Assembly (NCBI GenBank): GCA_963716245.1
Contig: OY970300.1
Location: 2,542,001 to 2,606,000 of the forward strand
Source of the DNA: VRUE01 sp963716245
Lineage (GTDB): Bacteria > Actinomycetota > Thermoleophilia > Solirubrobacterales > 70-9
Length of the DNA stretch: 64,000 bases
Direction of reading: 5' to 3'
Of this stretch, positions 48,199 to 56,374 are shown piece after piece. Each line of letters begins with the position of its first letter. Within the stretch, counting starts at the first letter, position 1. The notes beneath the pieces are model-generated. The model made no database searches and was not told the DNA's origin. It worked only from the letters and a program-made list of their open reading frames with translations. The position numbers were made by a program, and so were the translations under genes.

Positions 48199-49086
48199 CT
48201 ACTCGGCCAGCAGCGTGCTGAGCAGCGCCTTCTGCGTGTGCAGGCGGTTCTCGGCCTGGTCCCAGACGGCGGAGCGCTCGCCGTAGAGCGCCTCGGCGGT
48301 TATCTCCTCGCCCGGGTGGGCGGGCAGGCAGTGCAGGACGACCGCGCCCTGCTTGGCGACCGAGAGCAGGTCCTCGTCGAGGCGGTAGGGCGCGAGGTCG
48401 GCGCGGCGGCGCTCGGCCTCCTGCTCGTCGCCCATGCTGACCCAGACGTCGGTGTAGATCGCGTCGGCGCCGGAGGCGGCGTCGCGCGGGTCGTCGGTCA
48501 GCTTCGCGCCGTGGCCGTCCTCGAGCTGGTAGCCGTCGGGGGCGGCGATGACGACCTCGACGTCGGCGAGCCGGCCGGCGATCGCCAGCGAGCGGGCGAC
48601 GTTGTTGCCGTCGCCGACGTAGGCGAGCCGCAGCCCGGCGAGGTCGCCGAAGCGCTCGCGCAGGGTCAGCAGGTCGGCGAGCGCCTGGCAGGGATGGTGG
48701 CGGGGGGTCAGCGCGTTGACGACCGGGATCTCCGCTTCGCTCGCCAGCTCCTCGACCTCCTCGTGGGAGCCGGACCGGATCGCGATCGCGTTGACGTAGC
48801 GCGCGAGCACCCGGGCGGTGTCCCGGATCGACTCCCCGCGCGAGAGCTGCAGCTCGTCGCCGCGCAGCACGATCGGCGTCCCCCCCAGCTCCGCGACCGC
48901 GACCTCGAAGGAGATGCGCGTGCGGGTCGACGGTCGTTCGAAGACGAGCGCGACGCTGCGCCGGGCGAGGTCGCCCTCCCCGGCCCCCTCTCGCCGCCCG
49001 GCTTTGAGCCTCGCCGCGAGGTCGAGCAGCTGCGAGAGCTCGAAGGCGCCGAGCTCTTCGCCGGTGAGGAAGTCGCGCTTGGTCAA
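48199..49086 (-). CDS. argF: Ornithine carbamoyltransferase
   Basis: 295 residues from TTG 49086, the best start that does not overlap the divergent gene. Carbamoyl-phosphate site FERPSTRTRISFEVA; ornithine site SMGDE and HCLPAHPG. Converts ornithine and carbamoyl phosphate to citrulline in arginine synthesis. The conserved HPCQALADLLT is present. No other arg genes are in the window. Confidence 0.92.
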   Translation of the reverse strand: MTKRDFLTGEELGAFELSQLLDLAARLKAGRREGAGEGDLARRSVALVFERPSTRTRISFEVAVAELGGTPIVLRGDELQLSRGESIRDTARVLARYVNAIAIRSGSHEEVEELASEAEIPVVNALTPRHHPCQALADLLTLRERFGDLAGLRLAYVGDGNNVARSLAIAGRLADVEVVIAAPDGYQLEDGHGAKLTDDPRDAASGADAIYTDVWVSMGDEQEAERRRADLAPYRLDEDLLSVAKQGAVVLHCLPAHPGEEITAEALYGERSAVWDQAENRLHTQKALLSTLLAE

Positions 49087-49104
49087 GCCGCGGATACTAA
49101 GCGC

Positions 49105-50007
49105 GTGCAATTCGCGGTCCTCACCTGGAACCTCTTCCATGGGCGCGATTTCCCGCCCGATCCGGGCCTGCTCACCCGGCGCTCGCGCCTGCTGCGGAAG
49201 ACGGAGCGAAACGCCACCCACGCGCAGGTCAACCGCGACCTGCTGACCGAGTTCGCGAGGCTGCTCGCCGAGGCGGAGTGGGACGTGGCGCTGCTCCAGG
49301 AGTGCCCGCCGCGCTTCGCCGAGCCGCTCGCCCGTGCCTGCGACGCAGCCGGCCACCGCGTGCTCACCTCGCGCAACTCGCTCGCCCCGGTCCGCAGGCT
49401 CGCCGCCCGCCTCAACCCCGACCTGATCGCCTCCGGCGAGGGCGGCTCGAACCTGACGCTGGTCCGCCGCTCGTTCCGGTGCGCCTTTTGTACCGCTGAG
49501 GTGCAAAAGGAGCAGCGGAAGCCTGGGACCGACGCCATCGCCGAAGGGGGTGAGGCGATCGCCGAGCGGCGGGAGGTGACGATCCACGCCGGGCCGCTGG
49601 AGCGCCGGGCGATGGCCTTGACGAGGACCGGCTCGGGACTCTGCGTCGCCAACCTCCACGCCAGCGCCCACCGCATCGACCTGGCCGCGGAGGACGTGCT
49701 GCGCGCCGCCGAGGCGGCGGACGAGTGGTCCGGCGACGCGCCGCTGATCTTCGGCGGCGACCTCAACCTGCAGCCGCGCGAGAGCCCGGCCGTGTTCGCC
49801 GAGCTGCGCGACCGGTTCGGCCTCACCCCCACCACCGCGCCCGACGCGATCGACCACCTGCTCGCCCGCGGCCTCGAGGTGGTCGAGCCGCCACGACGCT
49901 GGGCGTCGGAGCGGCGCGAGGTCCCCGGCGACGACGGCCTGGCCCTGCGGCTCTCCGATCACGCGCCCGTCGAGGCGACGTTCGCGACCCCGGAGGGCCG
50001 GGAATGA
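49105..50007 (+). CDS. Endonuclease/exonuclease/phosphatase-family protein with an inserted repeat
   Basis: 300 residues from GTG 49105. EEP-fold landmarks: TWNLFHGRD, LLQECPPR (metal Glu), FGGDLNLQP (GDxN), and LSDHAPVEATF (SDH). Between SNLTLVRR and REVTIHAGP the sequence holds ~36 extra residues (SFRCAFCTAEVQKEQRK...), encoded by a palindromic element in frame. Homologues I know have only a short turn here. Substrate (DNA, RNA or phosphoester) unknown. Confidence 0.78.
   Translation: MQFAVLTWNLFHGRDFPPDPGLLTRRSRLLRKTERNATHAQVNRDLLTEFARLLAEAEWDVALLQECPPRFAEPLARACDAAGHRVLTSRNSLAPVRRLAARLNPDLIASGEGGSNLTLVRRSFRCAFCTAEVQKEQRKPGTDAIAEGGEAIAERREVTIHAGPLERRAMALTRTGSGLCVANLHASAHRIDLAAEDVLRAAEAADEWSGDAPLIFGGDLNLQPRESPAVFAELRDRFGLTPTTAPDAIDHLLARGLEVVEPPRRWASERREVPGDDGLALRLSDHAPVEATFATPEGRE
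49474..49517. repeat. Hairpin repeat element, copy 2 (inside EEP gene)
   Basis: TCCGGTGCGCCTTTTGTACC is identical to the element at 30781-30800; the right arm (GCAAAAGGAGCAGCGGA) is only partly complementary, so the hairpin is degenerate. It is translated in frame as part of the exonuclease-family protein. Confidence 0.65.
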
Positions 50008-50059
50008 GATAGTCACGCCGCGACACTTCCTGGCAGACGACGAATGGAGGCACGAAGGT

Positions 50060-50548
50060 ATGGCCGCGAAAAAACAGGCATCCGGCAAAGCTGCAAAACC
50101 GAAAAAAGCGAAAGCCGGCACGCGGTCGAAAAAAACCGCCTCCCGCAAATCGACTTCGAGCAAATCGACGTCGAAAAAAGCCAAAGGCAAAGCGAAATCG
50201 AAAGCCAAAAGCTCGGCGAGTAAATCGAGCGGCCGGCGGGGCAACGTCACCGGCCTCGACAAGAGCGTCGAGCAGTTCCGCGAGAGCCTCGAACACAGCG
50301 TCACGCTGAGCAAAGACCGGCTTCAGGAGGTCGTCGACGACGCTGTCAAGCGCGGCCGGATCACGCGCGGCGACGCCGAGAAGATGGTCACCGACATGGT
50401 CAAGCGCGGCCGGCGGCAGACCGACGGCCTGCTGAAGGAGCTGGAACGGCTGGTGCGCCAGGCGCGCAAAGAGGTCGGCGGACGGGCCGCGCCGGTGCGC
50501 AAGCAGGCGACCCAGGCGGCTCGGCGCGCCCGCAAGAAACTCAGGTAG
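50060..50548 (+). CDS. Lysine-rich histone-like protein with phasin-like C-terminus
   Basis: 162 residues. Residues 1-60 are Lys/Ser/Ala-rich (KAKSKAKSSASKSSGRR and similar), like histone H1-type tails. The rest is a helical segment (SKDRLQEVVDDAVKRGRITR, GDAEKMVTDMVKRGRRQTDG) seen in small actinobacterial phasin-like proteins, ending in a second basic tail. It probably binds nucleic acid. Shine-Dalgarno GGAGG precedes the ATG. It is followed 6 bases later by the RNA methyltransferase gene. Confidence 0.72.
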   Translation: MAAKKQASGKAAKPKKAKAGTRSKKTASRKSTSSKSTSKKAKGKAKSKAKSSASKSSGRRGNVTGLDKSVEQFRESLEHSVTLSKDRLQEVVDDAVKRGRITRGDAEKMVTDMVKRGRRQTDGLLKELERLVRQARKEVGGRAAPVRKQATQAARRARKKLR

Positions 50549-50554
50549 GAGCGG

Positions 50555-51922
50555 GTGGAGCAGGCCGCCGGCGAGACGAAGGCGACGCGGCCGCGTAAAG
50601 GCGAGCGACTCGAGGTCGAGATCGACTCGCTTGCCTTCGGGGGCCGGGGCGTCGCCCGCGCCGGCGGCTACGTCGTCTTCGTCGGCGGCGGCCTGCCGGG
50701 CGACCGGGTCCTCGCCGAGGTCACCAAACCGAAGCGCAGCTTCGCCGAGGCGAGGACGGTCGAGCTGCTGCGCCCCGGCGCCGACCGCGTCGCCGACCGC
50801 TGCGTCCACGGTGGCGAGCCGTGCCCCGGGGCACCCTGGCAGGGCCTCGCCTACGAGCGCCAGCTCGTCCACAAGCGCGAGCAGGTGGACGAGGCGCTGC
50901 GCCGGATCGGCAAGCTCGACGGCTTTGAGCTGGAGGAGATCGAGCCGGCCGTCGAGCAGTGGCGCTACCGCAACAAGCTCGAATACTCGTTCGGCGAGTG
51001 CGACGGCGAGACGGTCCTCGGCTTCCACGCCCGCGGCCGCTGGGACCTCGTCGTCGGCGTCGAGGACTGCCTGCTGGCGACCGAGCGCGGCAACGCGGCG
51101 CGCAACGAGGTGCGGGACTGGGCGCGCCGCGAGGGCGTTCCGGCCTACGACCGCCGCGAGCGGCGCGGCGTCCTGCGCAACCTGGTCGTGCGCGAGGGCC
51201 GGCGGACCGGCCAGATCCAGACCCGGCTCGTGACGGCACCCGAGCGCTTCCCGAAGCCGCAGGTCGACGCCCACACGATCGTCGAGGGCGACTCGGGCGG
51301 GAGCGACGGGCCGACAGGGATCCTCGGCGAGGAGTACCTGCGCGAGGAGCTCTGCGGGCTGAGCTTCGAGATGTCCCACAACGCGTTCTTCCAGACCAAC
51401 ACCGAGATGGCCGAACGGCTCTACGCGATCGCCGCCGAGTACGCCGGCCTCGGCGGCGGCGAGCGGGTCTTCGACCTCTACTGCGGGATCGGCACGATCG
51501 GGCTGACGATGGCGCGCCGGGCCGGCGAGGTCTGGGGCGTCGAGATCGTCCCCGAGGCGATCGCCGACGCGGAGCGCAACGCCGAGCGCAACGGCATCGC
51601 CAACGCCCACTTCCGCTCCGGCAGCGCCCGCACCGGCCTGCGCCCATTGATCGAAGAGGCCGGCAAACCCGACGTGGTGGTCATCGACCCGCCCCGCGCC
51701 GGCCTCTCCCAGAAGATCGTGAGGCGCGTGCTCGAGTGCGAGGCGAAGCGGATCGTCTACGTCTCCTGCAACCCCACCACGCTCGCCCCCAGCGCCGCCC
51801 AGATGGTCGAGGCCGGCTATACGCTGCGCCGCGTGAAGCCGTTCGACATGTTCCCCCAGACCCCGCATATCGAGTGCGTGGCGCTTTTTGAGAGAGATAG
51901 CTCCGCGAAATCTGCTATCTGA
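50555..51922 (+). CDS. 23S rRNA (uracil-C5)-methyltransferase, RumA/TrmA family
   Basis: 455 residues from GTG. N-terminal TRAM domain (EVEIDSLAFGGRGVARAGGY), then QWRYRNKLEYSFGE, FEMSHNAFFQTNTEMAERLY, the SAM motif VFDLYCGIGTIGLTMAR, and the catalytic cysteine in VYVSCNPTTLAPS; the VIDPPRAGL motif is present. Makes m5U in rRNA or tRNA. The Fe-S cysteines of RumA are not all evident, so the target is left open. Confidence 0.9.
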   Translation: MEQAAGETKATRPRKGERLEVEIDSLAFGGRGVARAGGYVVFVGGGLPGDRVLAEVTKPKRSFAEARTVELLRPGADRVADRCVHGGEPCPGAPWQGLAYERQLVHKREQVDEALRRIGKLDGFELEEIEPAVEQWRYRNKLEYSFGECDGETVLGFHARGRWDLVVGVEDCLLATERGNAARNEVRDWARREGVPAYDRRERRGVLRNLVVREGRRTGQIQTRLVTAPERFPKPQVDAHTIVEGDSGGSDGPTGILGEEYLREELCGLSFEMSHNAFFQTNTEMAERLYAIAAEYAGLGGGERVFDLYCGIGTIGLTMARRAGEVWGVEIVPEAIADAERNAERNGIANAHFRSGSARTGLRPLIEEAGKPDVVVIDPPRAGLSQKIVRRVLECEAKRIVYVSCNPTTLAPSAAQMVEAGYTLRRVKPFDMFPQTPHIECVALFERDSSAKSAI

Positions 51923-51942
51923 TTTCCTCAGCTTTGCTATCT
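51895..51942. promoter_or_regulatory. Operator half-sites of the second vapBC
   Basis: AGATAGC (51895-51901) and GCTATCT (51914-51920) form an inverted repeat; a third GCTATCT lies at 51936-51942, nine bases before the antitoxin start. The first half-site falls in the end of the methyltransferase gene. Pattern fits VapBC autoregulation. Confidence 0.5.
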
Positions 51943-51950
51943 TCCCCGCC

Positions 51951-52172
51951 ATGGCTACCGGAGCGAGGCGGAAGACCTCATTCGAAGTCGATACCGCCAA
52001 GGTGGACGCGGCCAAGGAGATCCTCGGGACCAGGACCCTGACCGACACCGTCGATGCGGCCCTGGCAGAAGTCGTCAAACTGCGGCAGCGCAGGACCCTC
52101 GTGGAGATGCTCTTCAGGCCCGGCGCGTTGGAGCTCGACGATCCCGATGTGATGTCCGGCGCCTGGCGCTGA
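51951..52172 (+). CDS. vapB: VapB-type antitoxin
   Basis: 73 residues. KTSFEVDTAKVDAAKEILGT followed by RTLTDTVDAALAEVVKLRQR is the DNA-binding strand-helix unit of one VapB class (TRTLTDTVDxAL), and LELDDPDVMSGAWR is the toxin-binding tail. It precedes the PIN toxin by 11 bases. Confidence 0.85.
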   Translation: MATGARRKTSFEVDTAKVDAAKEILGTRTLTDTVDAALAEVVKLRQRRTLVEMLFRPGALELDDPDVMSGAWR

Positions 52173-52183
52173 GAGGCGCCGGG

Positions 52184-52600
52184 TTGGCGACTTTCCTCGC
52201 CGACAAGAGCGCGCTGACCAGGCGCGAGACCCGGCCGGAGGTTCGTGAAGTACTGGAGCCGCTCCTAGTCGCCGGTGAGATCGCCACGTGCGACATCGTC
52301 GACCTGGAGCTGCTGTACAGCGCCGCCAGCCGTACGACTTATCGGGCTCTCGCGGAGGCTCTGCGCGGCATGCCCAGAGCGCCGATCGAAGAGGGGTGCA
52401 TGAGGAGAGCGCTGGAGGTGCAGGCGATGCTCGCCGAGCGCTCGCAACATCGTGCCGTCCCGCTGCCGGATCTGCTCGTGGCGGCCTGTGCAGAGCAGGC
52501 GGATCTCGTCGTCCTCCACTACGACGCAGACTTCGAGCGGATCGCTGAGCTGACCGGCCAAGCGACGCAGTGGATCGTGGCTCGCGGCAGCGTTGCATAG
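52184..52600 (+). CDS. vapC: VapC-type PIN-domain toxin
   Basis: 138 residues from TTG 52184. PIN acidic positions: FLADKSALTR (Asp), CDIVDLELLYSA (Glu), PLPDLLVAACAEQADLVVLH (Asp) and YDADFERIAEL. Normal length; a tRNA- or rRNA-cleaving RNase by family. Not closely similar to the VapC at 6.3 kb, so not a recent duplicate. Confidence 0.88.
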   Translation: MATFLADKSALTRRETRPEVREVLEPLLVAGEIATCDIVDLELLYSAASRTTYRALAEALRGMPRAPIEEGCMRRALEVQAMLAERSQHRAVPLPDLLVAACAEQADLVVLHYDADFERIAELTGQATQWIVARGSVA

Positions 52601-52609
52601 GCTGAGGCC

Positions 52610-53386
52610 ATGAGCCGAGGATTCGGAGTCGCGGCGGGGCTCGACCCCGAGGTGGCGCGGCCGCTCGCGGCGCGCTGCGCCGAGCTGGGCTACGCCTCGA
52701 TGTGGTCGAACGACCATCCGGGCGCCAAGGGGCTGGAGACGCTGGCCGAGTTCGCCGCGGCGGCGCCCGAGATCGACCTCGGCGTCGCCGTGATCGCGCT
52801 CGACCGCACTCCGCCGGAGCAGATCGCCGCGGACGTCCAACGGCTCGAACTCGACCCGGGGCGGCTCTGGCTCGGCGTCGGCGCCGGCTTCTCCGAGAAG
52901 CCGCTGACCCGGATGCGCGAGTCGCTGCCCGAGCTGCGCGAGCGGCTGCCCGGCGTCCGCCTCGTCCTCGCCGCGATGGGACCGAAGATGTGCGCCTTCG
53001 GGGGAACCGAGTTCGACGGCGTCTTCTTCAACTGGATGACCCCCGAGTTCGCCGCCGCGGCCCGCGAGCGCGTCGAGGAGGGCGCCCGCGACGCGGGCCG
53101 CGACACCCCGCCTGTCTTCGGCTACGTCCGCACCGCCGTCGGCGAGGACGCCGCCGCCCGCCTCGCCAAGGAGGAGTCCTTCTACCGCGACCTCCACGAC
53201 GGCTACCGCAACCACTTCGCCCGCCTCGGCGAGCCCGAGGGCACCGTCGGCGTCGCCGCCCCCGACCCCGAGCAAGCGCAGCAGGCCCTCGCCGCGTACA
53301 CCGCCCTCGACACCGTCGTAGTCCGCGGCCTCGCCAGCGCCAAGGTCGAGCCGATGACCGCCCTCGCCGCCGCGGCCGCGCCGTAA
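52610..53386 (+). CDS. Luciferase-like (LLM-class) flavin-dependent oxidoreductase
   Basis: 258 residues, shorter than the usual ~300-330. LLM features: CAELGYASMWSNDHPGAKGL, LGVAVIALDRTPPEQIAADV, LWLGVGAGF, and ERVEEGARDAGRDTPPVFGY. Uses F420 or FMN; substrate unknown. Begins nine bases after vapC but is unlikely to be functionally linked to it. A strong terminator follows. Confidence 0.82.
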   Translation: MSRGFGVAAGLDPEVARPLAARCAELGYASMWSNDHPGAKGLETLAEFAAAAPEIDLGVAVIALDRTPPEQIAADVQRLELDPGRLWLGVGAGFSEKPLTRMRESLPELRERLPGVRLVLAAMGPKMCAFGGTEFDGVFFNWMTPEFAAAARERVEEGARDAGRDTPPVFGYVRTAVGEDAAARLAKEESFYRDLHDGYRNHFARLGEPEGTVGVAAPDPEQAQQALAAYTALDTVVVRGLASAKVEPMTALAAAAAP

Positions 53387-53388
53387 CT

Positions 53389-53408
53389 GCGCTCGATGGA
53401 GCGCTTTT
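53389..53408 (+). terminator. Rho-independent terminator
   Basis: GCGCTC-gatg-GAGCGC followed by TTTT, starting three bases after the oxidoreductase stop codon. Confidence 0.75.
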
Positions 53409-53470
53409 ACGGGCTATAGGCCGCTCAATCGCTCCACTGCCGCCGGGCGGCTTGGCAGGATGCCGCTCCG

Positions 53471-54082
53471 ATGAGCGACCAGCAGTACATCGACCGGCCG
53501 ATGGCCCGCTACGTCGGCAGCACGATCTTCCTCAGCCGCTGGCTGCAGGCGCCGCTCTACCTTGGGCTGATCGTCGCCCAGGGCGTCTACGTCTGGCGCT
53601 TCATGGAGGAGCTCTGGCACCTGGTCAAGGACGTCGGCGCGATGACGGAGAACGACGTGATGCTGCTCGTGCTCGGCCTCGTCGACGTGGTGATGATCGC
53701 CAACCTGCTGATCATGGTGATCATCGGCGGCTACGAGACCTTCGTCTCGCGGATCCAGATGCGCGACCATCCCGACGAGCCGGAGTGGCTCTCGCACGTC
53801 AACGCCAACGTCCTCAAGGTGAAGCTGGCGATGGCGATCATCGGCATCTCCTCGATCCACCTGCTGCAGACCTTCATCAACGCGAACCGGATCGACTCCG
53901 AGACGATGCTCTGGCAGACGATCATCCACCTGGCCTTCGTCGCCTCCGCGGTCGCCCTGGCCCTGATCGACCGCTTCCTCTCCCCCAAGAGCACCGTCGA
54001 CCACATCCTCGAGTCCAACGGCGACAAAGGCCCGCCGTCCTCCAAAGGCCCCCCGGCCCCCGCGCCGGCCCAGGCGTCTTAA
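53471..54082 (+). CDS. YqhA / UPF0114 family membrane protein
   Basis: 203 residues. Family-like FLSRWLQAPLYLGLIVAQGV, DVVMIANLLIMVIIGGYETF, VSRI and KLAMAIIGISSIHLLQTFIN; four membrane helices. The C-terminal ~30 residues are Pro/Ala-rich. Function of the family is not established. Monocistronic, flanked by terminators. Confidence 0.85.
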   Translation: MSDQQYIDRPMARYVGSTIFLSRWLQAPLYLGLIVAQGVYVWRFMEELWHLVKDVGAMTENDVMLLVLGLVDVVMIANLLIMVIIGGYETFVSRIQMRDHPDEPEWLSHVNANVLKVKLAMAIIGISSIHLLQTFINANRIDSETMLWQTIIHLAFVASAVALALIDRFLSPKSTVDHILESNGDKGPPSSKGPPAPAPAQAS

Positions 54083-54085
54083 CGC

Positions 54086-54135
54086 CGCGCATCCGACATT
54101 CACCCCACTCCGGGGTGGTCAATGTCGGATGCGGC
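54086..54135. terminator. Palindromic terminator after YqhA-family gene
   Basis: GCCGCGCATCCGACATT and AATGTCGGATGCGGC pair (one bulge), with an inner CACCCC/GGGGTG stem. No long T-run, so it may work as a structural stop for both strands. Confidence 0.5.
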
Positions 54136-54148
54136 TTCTCAGCCGAAC

Positions 54149-54199
54149 TTAGAGATCGAGCAAATGGGAGCGACGCGCATGTCCGTGCTCAGCTTCATT
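54149..54199 (-). CDS. Very short ORF (16 codons) with a strong ribosome site
   Basis: MKLSTDNARRSHLLDL preceded by GGAGGTGA at six bases, one of the best Shine-Dalgarno sequences in the window. It lies between the two palindromes and reads away from them. Could be a leader peptide or a remnant; no downstream gene on this strand within reach. Low confidence. Confidence 0.25.
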   Translation of the reverse strand, partial: NEAEHGHARRSHLLDL

Positions 54200-54224
54200 C
54201 CGTCACCTCCTTCCGAGCCGTAAG

Positions 54225-54344
54225 GGAGGGACCGGGTGCCCCTCCGGCGCAGCGGCGTCCTGATTTTCGCAGCGGAGCCCACCTAGAGAAGCCAAGTCAA
54301 CGGCGAAAATCCCAGCAAGCCGGAGGGGCACCCGGTCTCTCCCC
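54225..54344. repeat. Large two-armed palindromic element, copy D
   Basis: Arms 54225-54249 and 54320-54344 are complementary at 24 of 25 positions, the exception being a G-U pair. An inner stem (GATTTTCGC/GCGAAAATC) lies at 54263-54271 and 54304-54312. The arm core GGGTGCCCCTCC resembles GAGTGCCCCTCG of copy C. Ends 25 bases before the uracil-DNA glycosylase stop. Confidence 0.7.
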
Positions 54345-54369
54345 CACCGCTTGATGGAGGCCGGGCCGC

Positions 54370-55032
54370 CTAGTACGGCGGCAGGTCCTCGTACCACTCG
54401 CCGAGCACCTTGAAGGAGCGCCAGAAGCGCTGCTTGGCGCCCTCCTCGTCGAGGGAGTCGTCGATGTCGGGGGTGTAGAGGGCGTCGACGGTCGGGGTGA
54501 AGGCCTGGATCTCCCCCTCGCGGGGCTCGATCGGGCGCGAGAGCGGGATCTCGAGCTTGTTGAGGACGCGCAGCGCCGGCTCGCCCATCACGACGAGGAT
54601 CTTCGGCTGGACGATCGCGATCTCCTCGACCAGGCGCCGCACGCACTGCTCGGCGGCGAGGTCGGGCTCGGCGATCGGGCACTTGACGCAGAGGCTGCCG
54701 TAGACGACCAGCGGGTCGATCCCGAGTCGCTTGAAGCTCTTCATCAGCGCGTTGCCGGCCCGCCCGTAGAAGGCGACGCCCTCTTCGATCTCCGCCACGC
54801 CCGGCGCGTGCTTGACCATGAAGACGTCGGCCTGCGGATGGCCGGAGCCGAGCACCGGCATCAGCTTGCCGCGCGGGCAGTGCGGGCACTCCTGAAGCTC
54901 GTGGGTCAGCTGGTTGAGCTCGCGGATCGCGCGTTCGAGGTACTTCTCCCTGATCTCGTCGTCGGTGGCCGGCACGCTGGGCGATCTCTTTGACGAGCCG
55001 GCCGCGGCTCCTTTCGCGCCGCCCGCCTGCAT
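54370..55032 (-). CDS. Uracil-DNA glycosylase superfamily protein (Fe-S type)
   Basis: 220 residues. Cysteines for a 4Fe-4S cluster are in ECPHCPRGKL and SLCVKCPIAEPDL. The first active-site motif region reads MVKHAPGVAEIEEGVAFYGR AGNAL (family 4/5 normally GEAPG), and the central strand is ILVVMGEPALRVL. The usual second motif His-Pro-Ser is not obvious, so activity may differ from classical UDG. Its stop overlaps the next gene start region (ATG at 55032). Confidence 0.75.
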   Translation of the reverse strand: MQAGGAKGAAAGSSKRSPSVPATDDEIREKYLERAIRELNQLTHELQECPHCPRGKLMPVLGSGHPQADVFMVKHAPGVAEIEEGVAFYGRAGNALMKSFKRLGIDPLVVYGSLCVKCPIAEPDLAAEQCVRRLVEEIAIVQPKILVVMGEPALRVLNKLEIPLSRPIEPREGEIQAFTPTVDALYTPDIDDSLDEEGAKQRFWRSFKVLGEWYEDLPPY

Positions 55033-56336
55033 CAGCTCTTGCCGCCGCTCTTTCCGGGAAGCCCGCTCGCCGGGCGCCGTTTCTTGCGCGGCCGGCCGCC
55101 GCGCACCGGCTTGGCGTCGGGCACGCTGCGCTTCGCCGCCTTCGGCCGGCCCGTCGTCTGCAGCAGCTTCAGCGCCTGCACGTAAACCAGGTTCTTGTGC
55201 TTGCGGGTGATGTCGGCGTCGCGCATCGCCTCGAGGAACTCGGTCGGCCCGTCGAACTCGTGGATCCGCACCCGCACGCTGCCGAGCCCCTGGGCGACGT
55301 GGCTATCGGAGCCGGCCCCGGGCACGATCCGGTACTTGCGGGCGAAGCGCTCGGCCTCCTCGTTGAAGGCGGTCAGCGCGACCCGCGGGTTGAAGACCTC
55401 GAGGATGTCGATCTCCTCGACGATGTCGAGCAGGTGCTCGTAGTCGGGGACCGAGTGGAACCGGTCGAACGGGTGGGGGACGTAGACGAGGCCGCCCTGC
55501 TCGCGGATCGCGGCGATCGTCTCGGCCATCGTCATCCCCCGCGGGATCTTCTCCTCGAGGAAGAGGCCGATCACCTCGCCCTGCTCGGCCGTCTTCACCT
55601 CCTCGGCGACGATCACCTCGATGTCGCCCATCTGCTCGGCGATCCGCCGCGCCTCCAGCGCCCCCGAGACCTCGTTGTGGTCGGTGATCGCGATCGCGCC
55701 CAGGCCGCGGTCCCGCGCCGTCTCCAGCAGCACCTCGACCGGCGTCGCGCAGTCGGGCGAGTGGTCGGTGTGCATGTGCAGGTCGACCTCGATCAGCGGC
55801 CGCCGCGCGATCCGTTCGCGCACCTCTGCGTTGCCCTCCGGGTCGTGCCGGCGCGCGAGCAGCCGCCGGTAGATCGCCTCCAGCTCGGCGGCGACCCGCT
55901 CCCAGTCCCCGGCTCCGTTCGCCGGCTCGACCAGCTCGTAGGCGCCGGGGAAGTAGCGCTCCAGGACCCGCCCGGTCGCCGGTGAGGAGACGGTGCGGGC
56001 GTCGAGGCGGCCGAAGAAGATCTCGACCAGCGGCCGCGCCACCTGGGTCGAGAAGAGCCGTTCCTGCGGCGTGTGGAAGGTCGCGACGTTGAGCGAGTAG
56101 GAGTGGCGCAGCGCAGCCGAGGAGACGCTCGGCGCGAAGGGATCGTGGACGTGGACGACATCGGGCGGCGTCGCGGAGAGCCGCCGCTTGACCGAGTCCC
56201 CGGCGCAGACGAGCTGCACCTCGTGCCCCCGCCGCTCCAGCTCCTCGGAGACGCGCCGGACGAACTCGTTGACCCGGTTCTCGGTGCCCCGCCGGTGGGG
56301 CGAGACCTGGGCGATCGAGAGCGGTTCGGCCGGCAC
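55032..56336 (-). CDS. GT4-like N-domain fused to a PHP phosphoesterase domain
   Basis: 434 residues from GTG 56336. Residues 1-135 look like the N-terminal Rossmann half of a GT4 glycosyltransferase (SIAQVSPHRRGTENRVNEFV, DVVHVHDPFAPS, ATFHTPQERLFS). The nucleotide-sugar-binding C-terminal half is missing: PNG-like VEPANG passes straight to the last helix (DWERVAAELEAIYRRLL). Residues ~175-375 are a PHP domain with metal motifs HMHTDHSPD, AITDHNE, AEEVKTAE, VPHPFDR and GAGSDSHVA. A basic tail follows. Probably a phosphoesterase or nuclease with a non-catalytic sugar-binding domain. Confidence 0.75.
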   Translation of the reverse strand: MPAEPLSIAQVSPHRRGTENRVNEFVRRVSEELERRGHEVQLVCAGDSVKRRLSATPPDVVHVHDPFAPSVSSAALRHSYSLNVATFHTPQERLFSTQVARPLVEIFFGRLDARTVSSPATGRVLERYFPGAYELVEPANGAGDWERVAAELEAIYRRLLARRHDPEGNAEVRERIARRPLIEVDLHMHTDHSPDCATPVEVLLETARDRGLGAIAITDHNEVSGALEARRIAEQMGDIEVIVAEEVKTAEQGEVIGLFLEEKIPRGMTMAETIAAIREQGGLVYVPHPFDRFHSVPDYEHLLDIVEEIDILEVFNPRVALTAFNEEAERFARKYRIVPGAGSDSHVAQGLGSVRVRIHEFDGPTEFLEAMRDADITRKHKNLVYVQALKLLQTTGRPKAAKRSVPDAKPVRGGRPRKKRRPASGLPGKSGGKS

Positions 56337-56350
56337 GTGCAGCAAGCATA

Positions 56351-56370
56351 GGAGCCCCGTCCGGGGCTCC
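56351..56370. terminator. Hairpin between ino1 and the GT-PHP gene
   Basis: GGAGCCCC-gtcc-GGGGCTCC, five bases beyond the ino1 stop, no T-run. Likely attenuates read-through on the minus strand. Confidence 0.45.
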
Positions 56371-56374
56371 TCGC

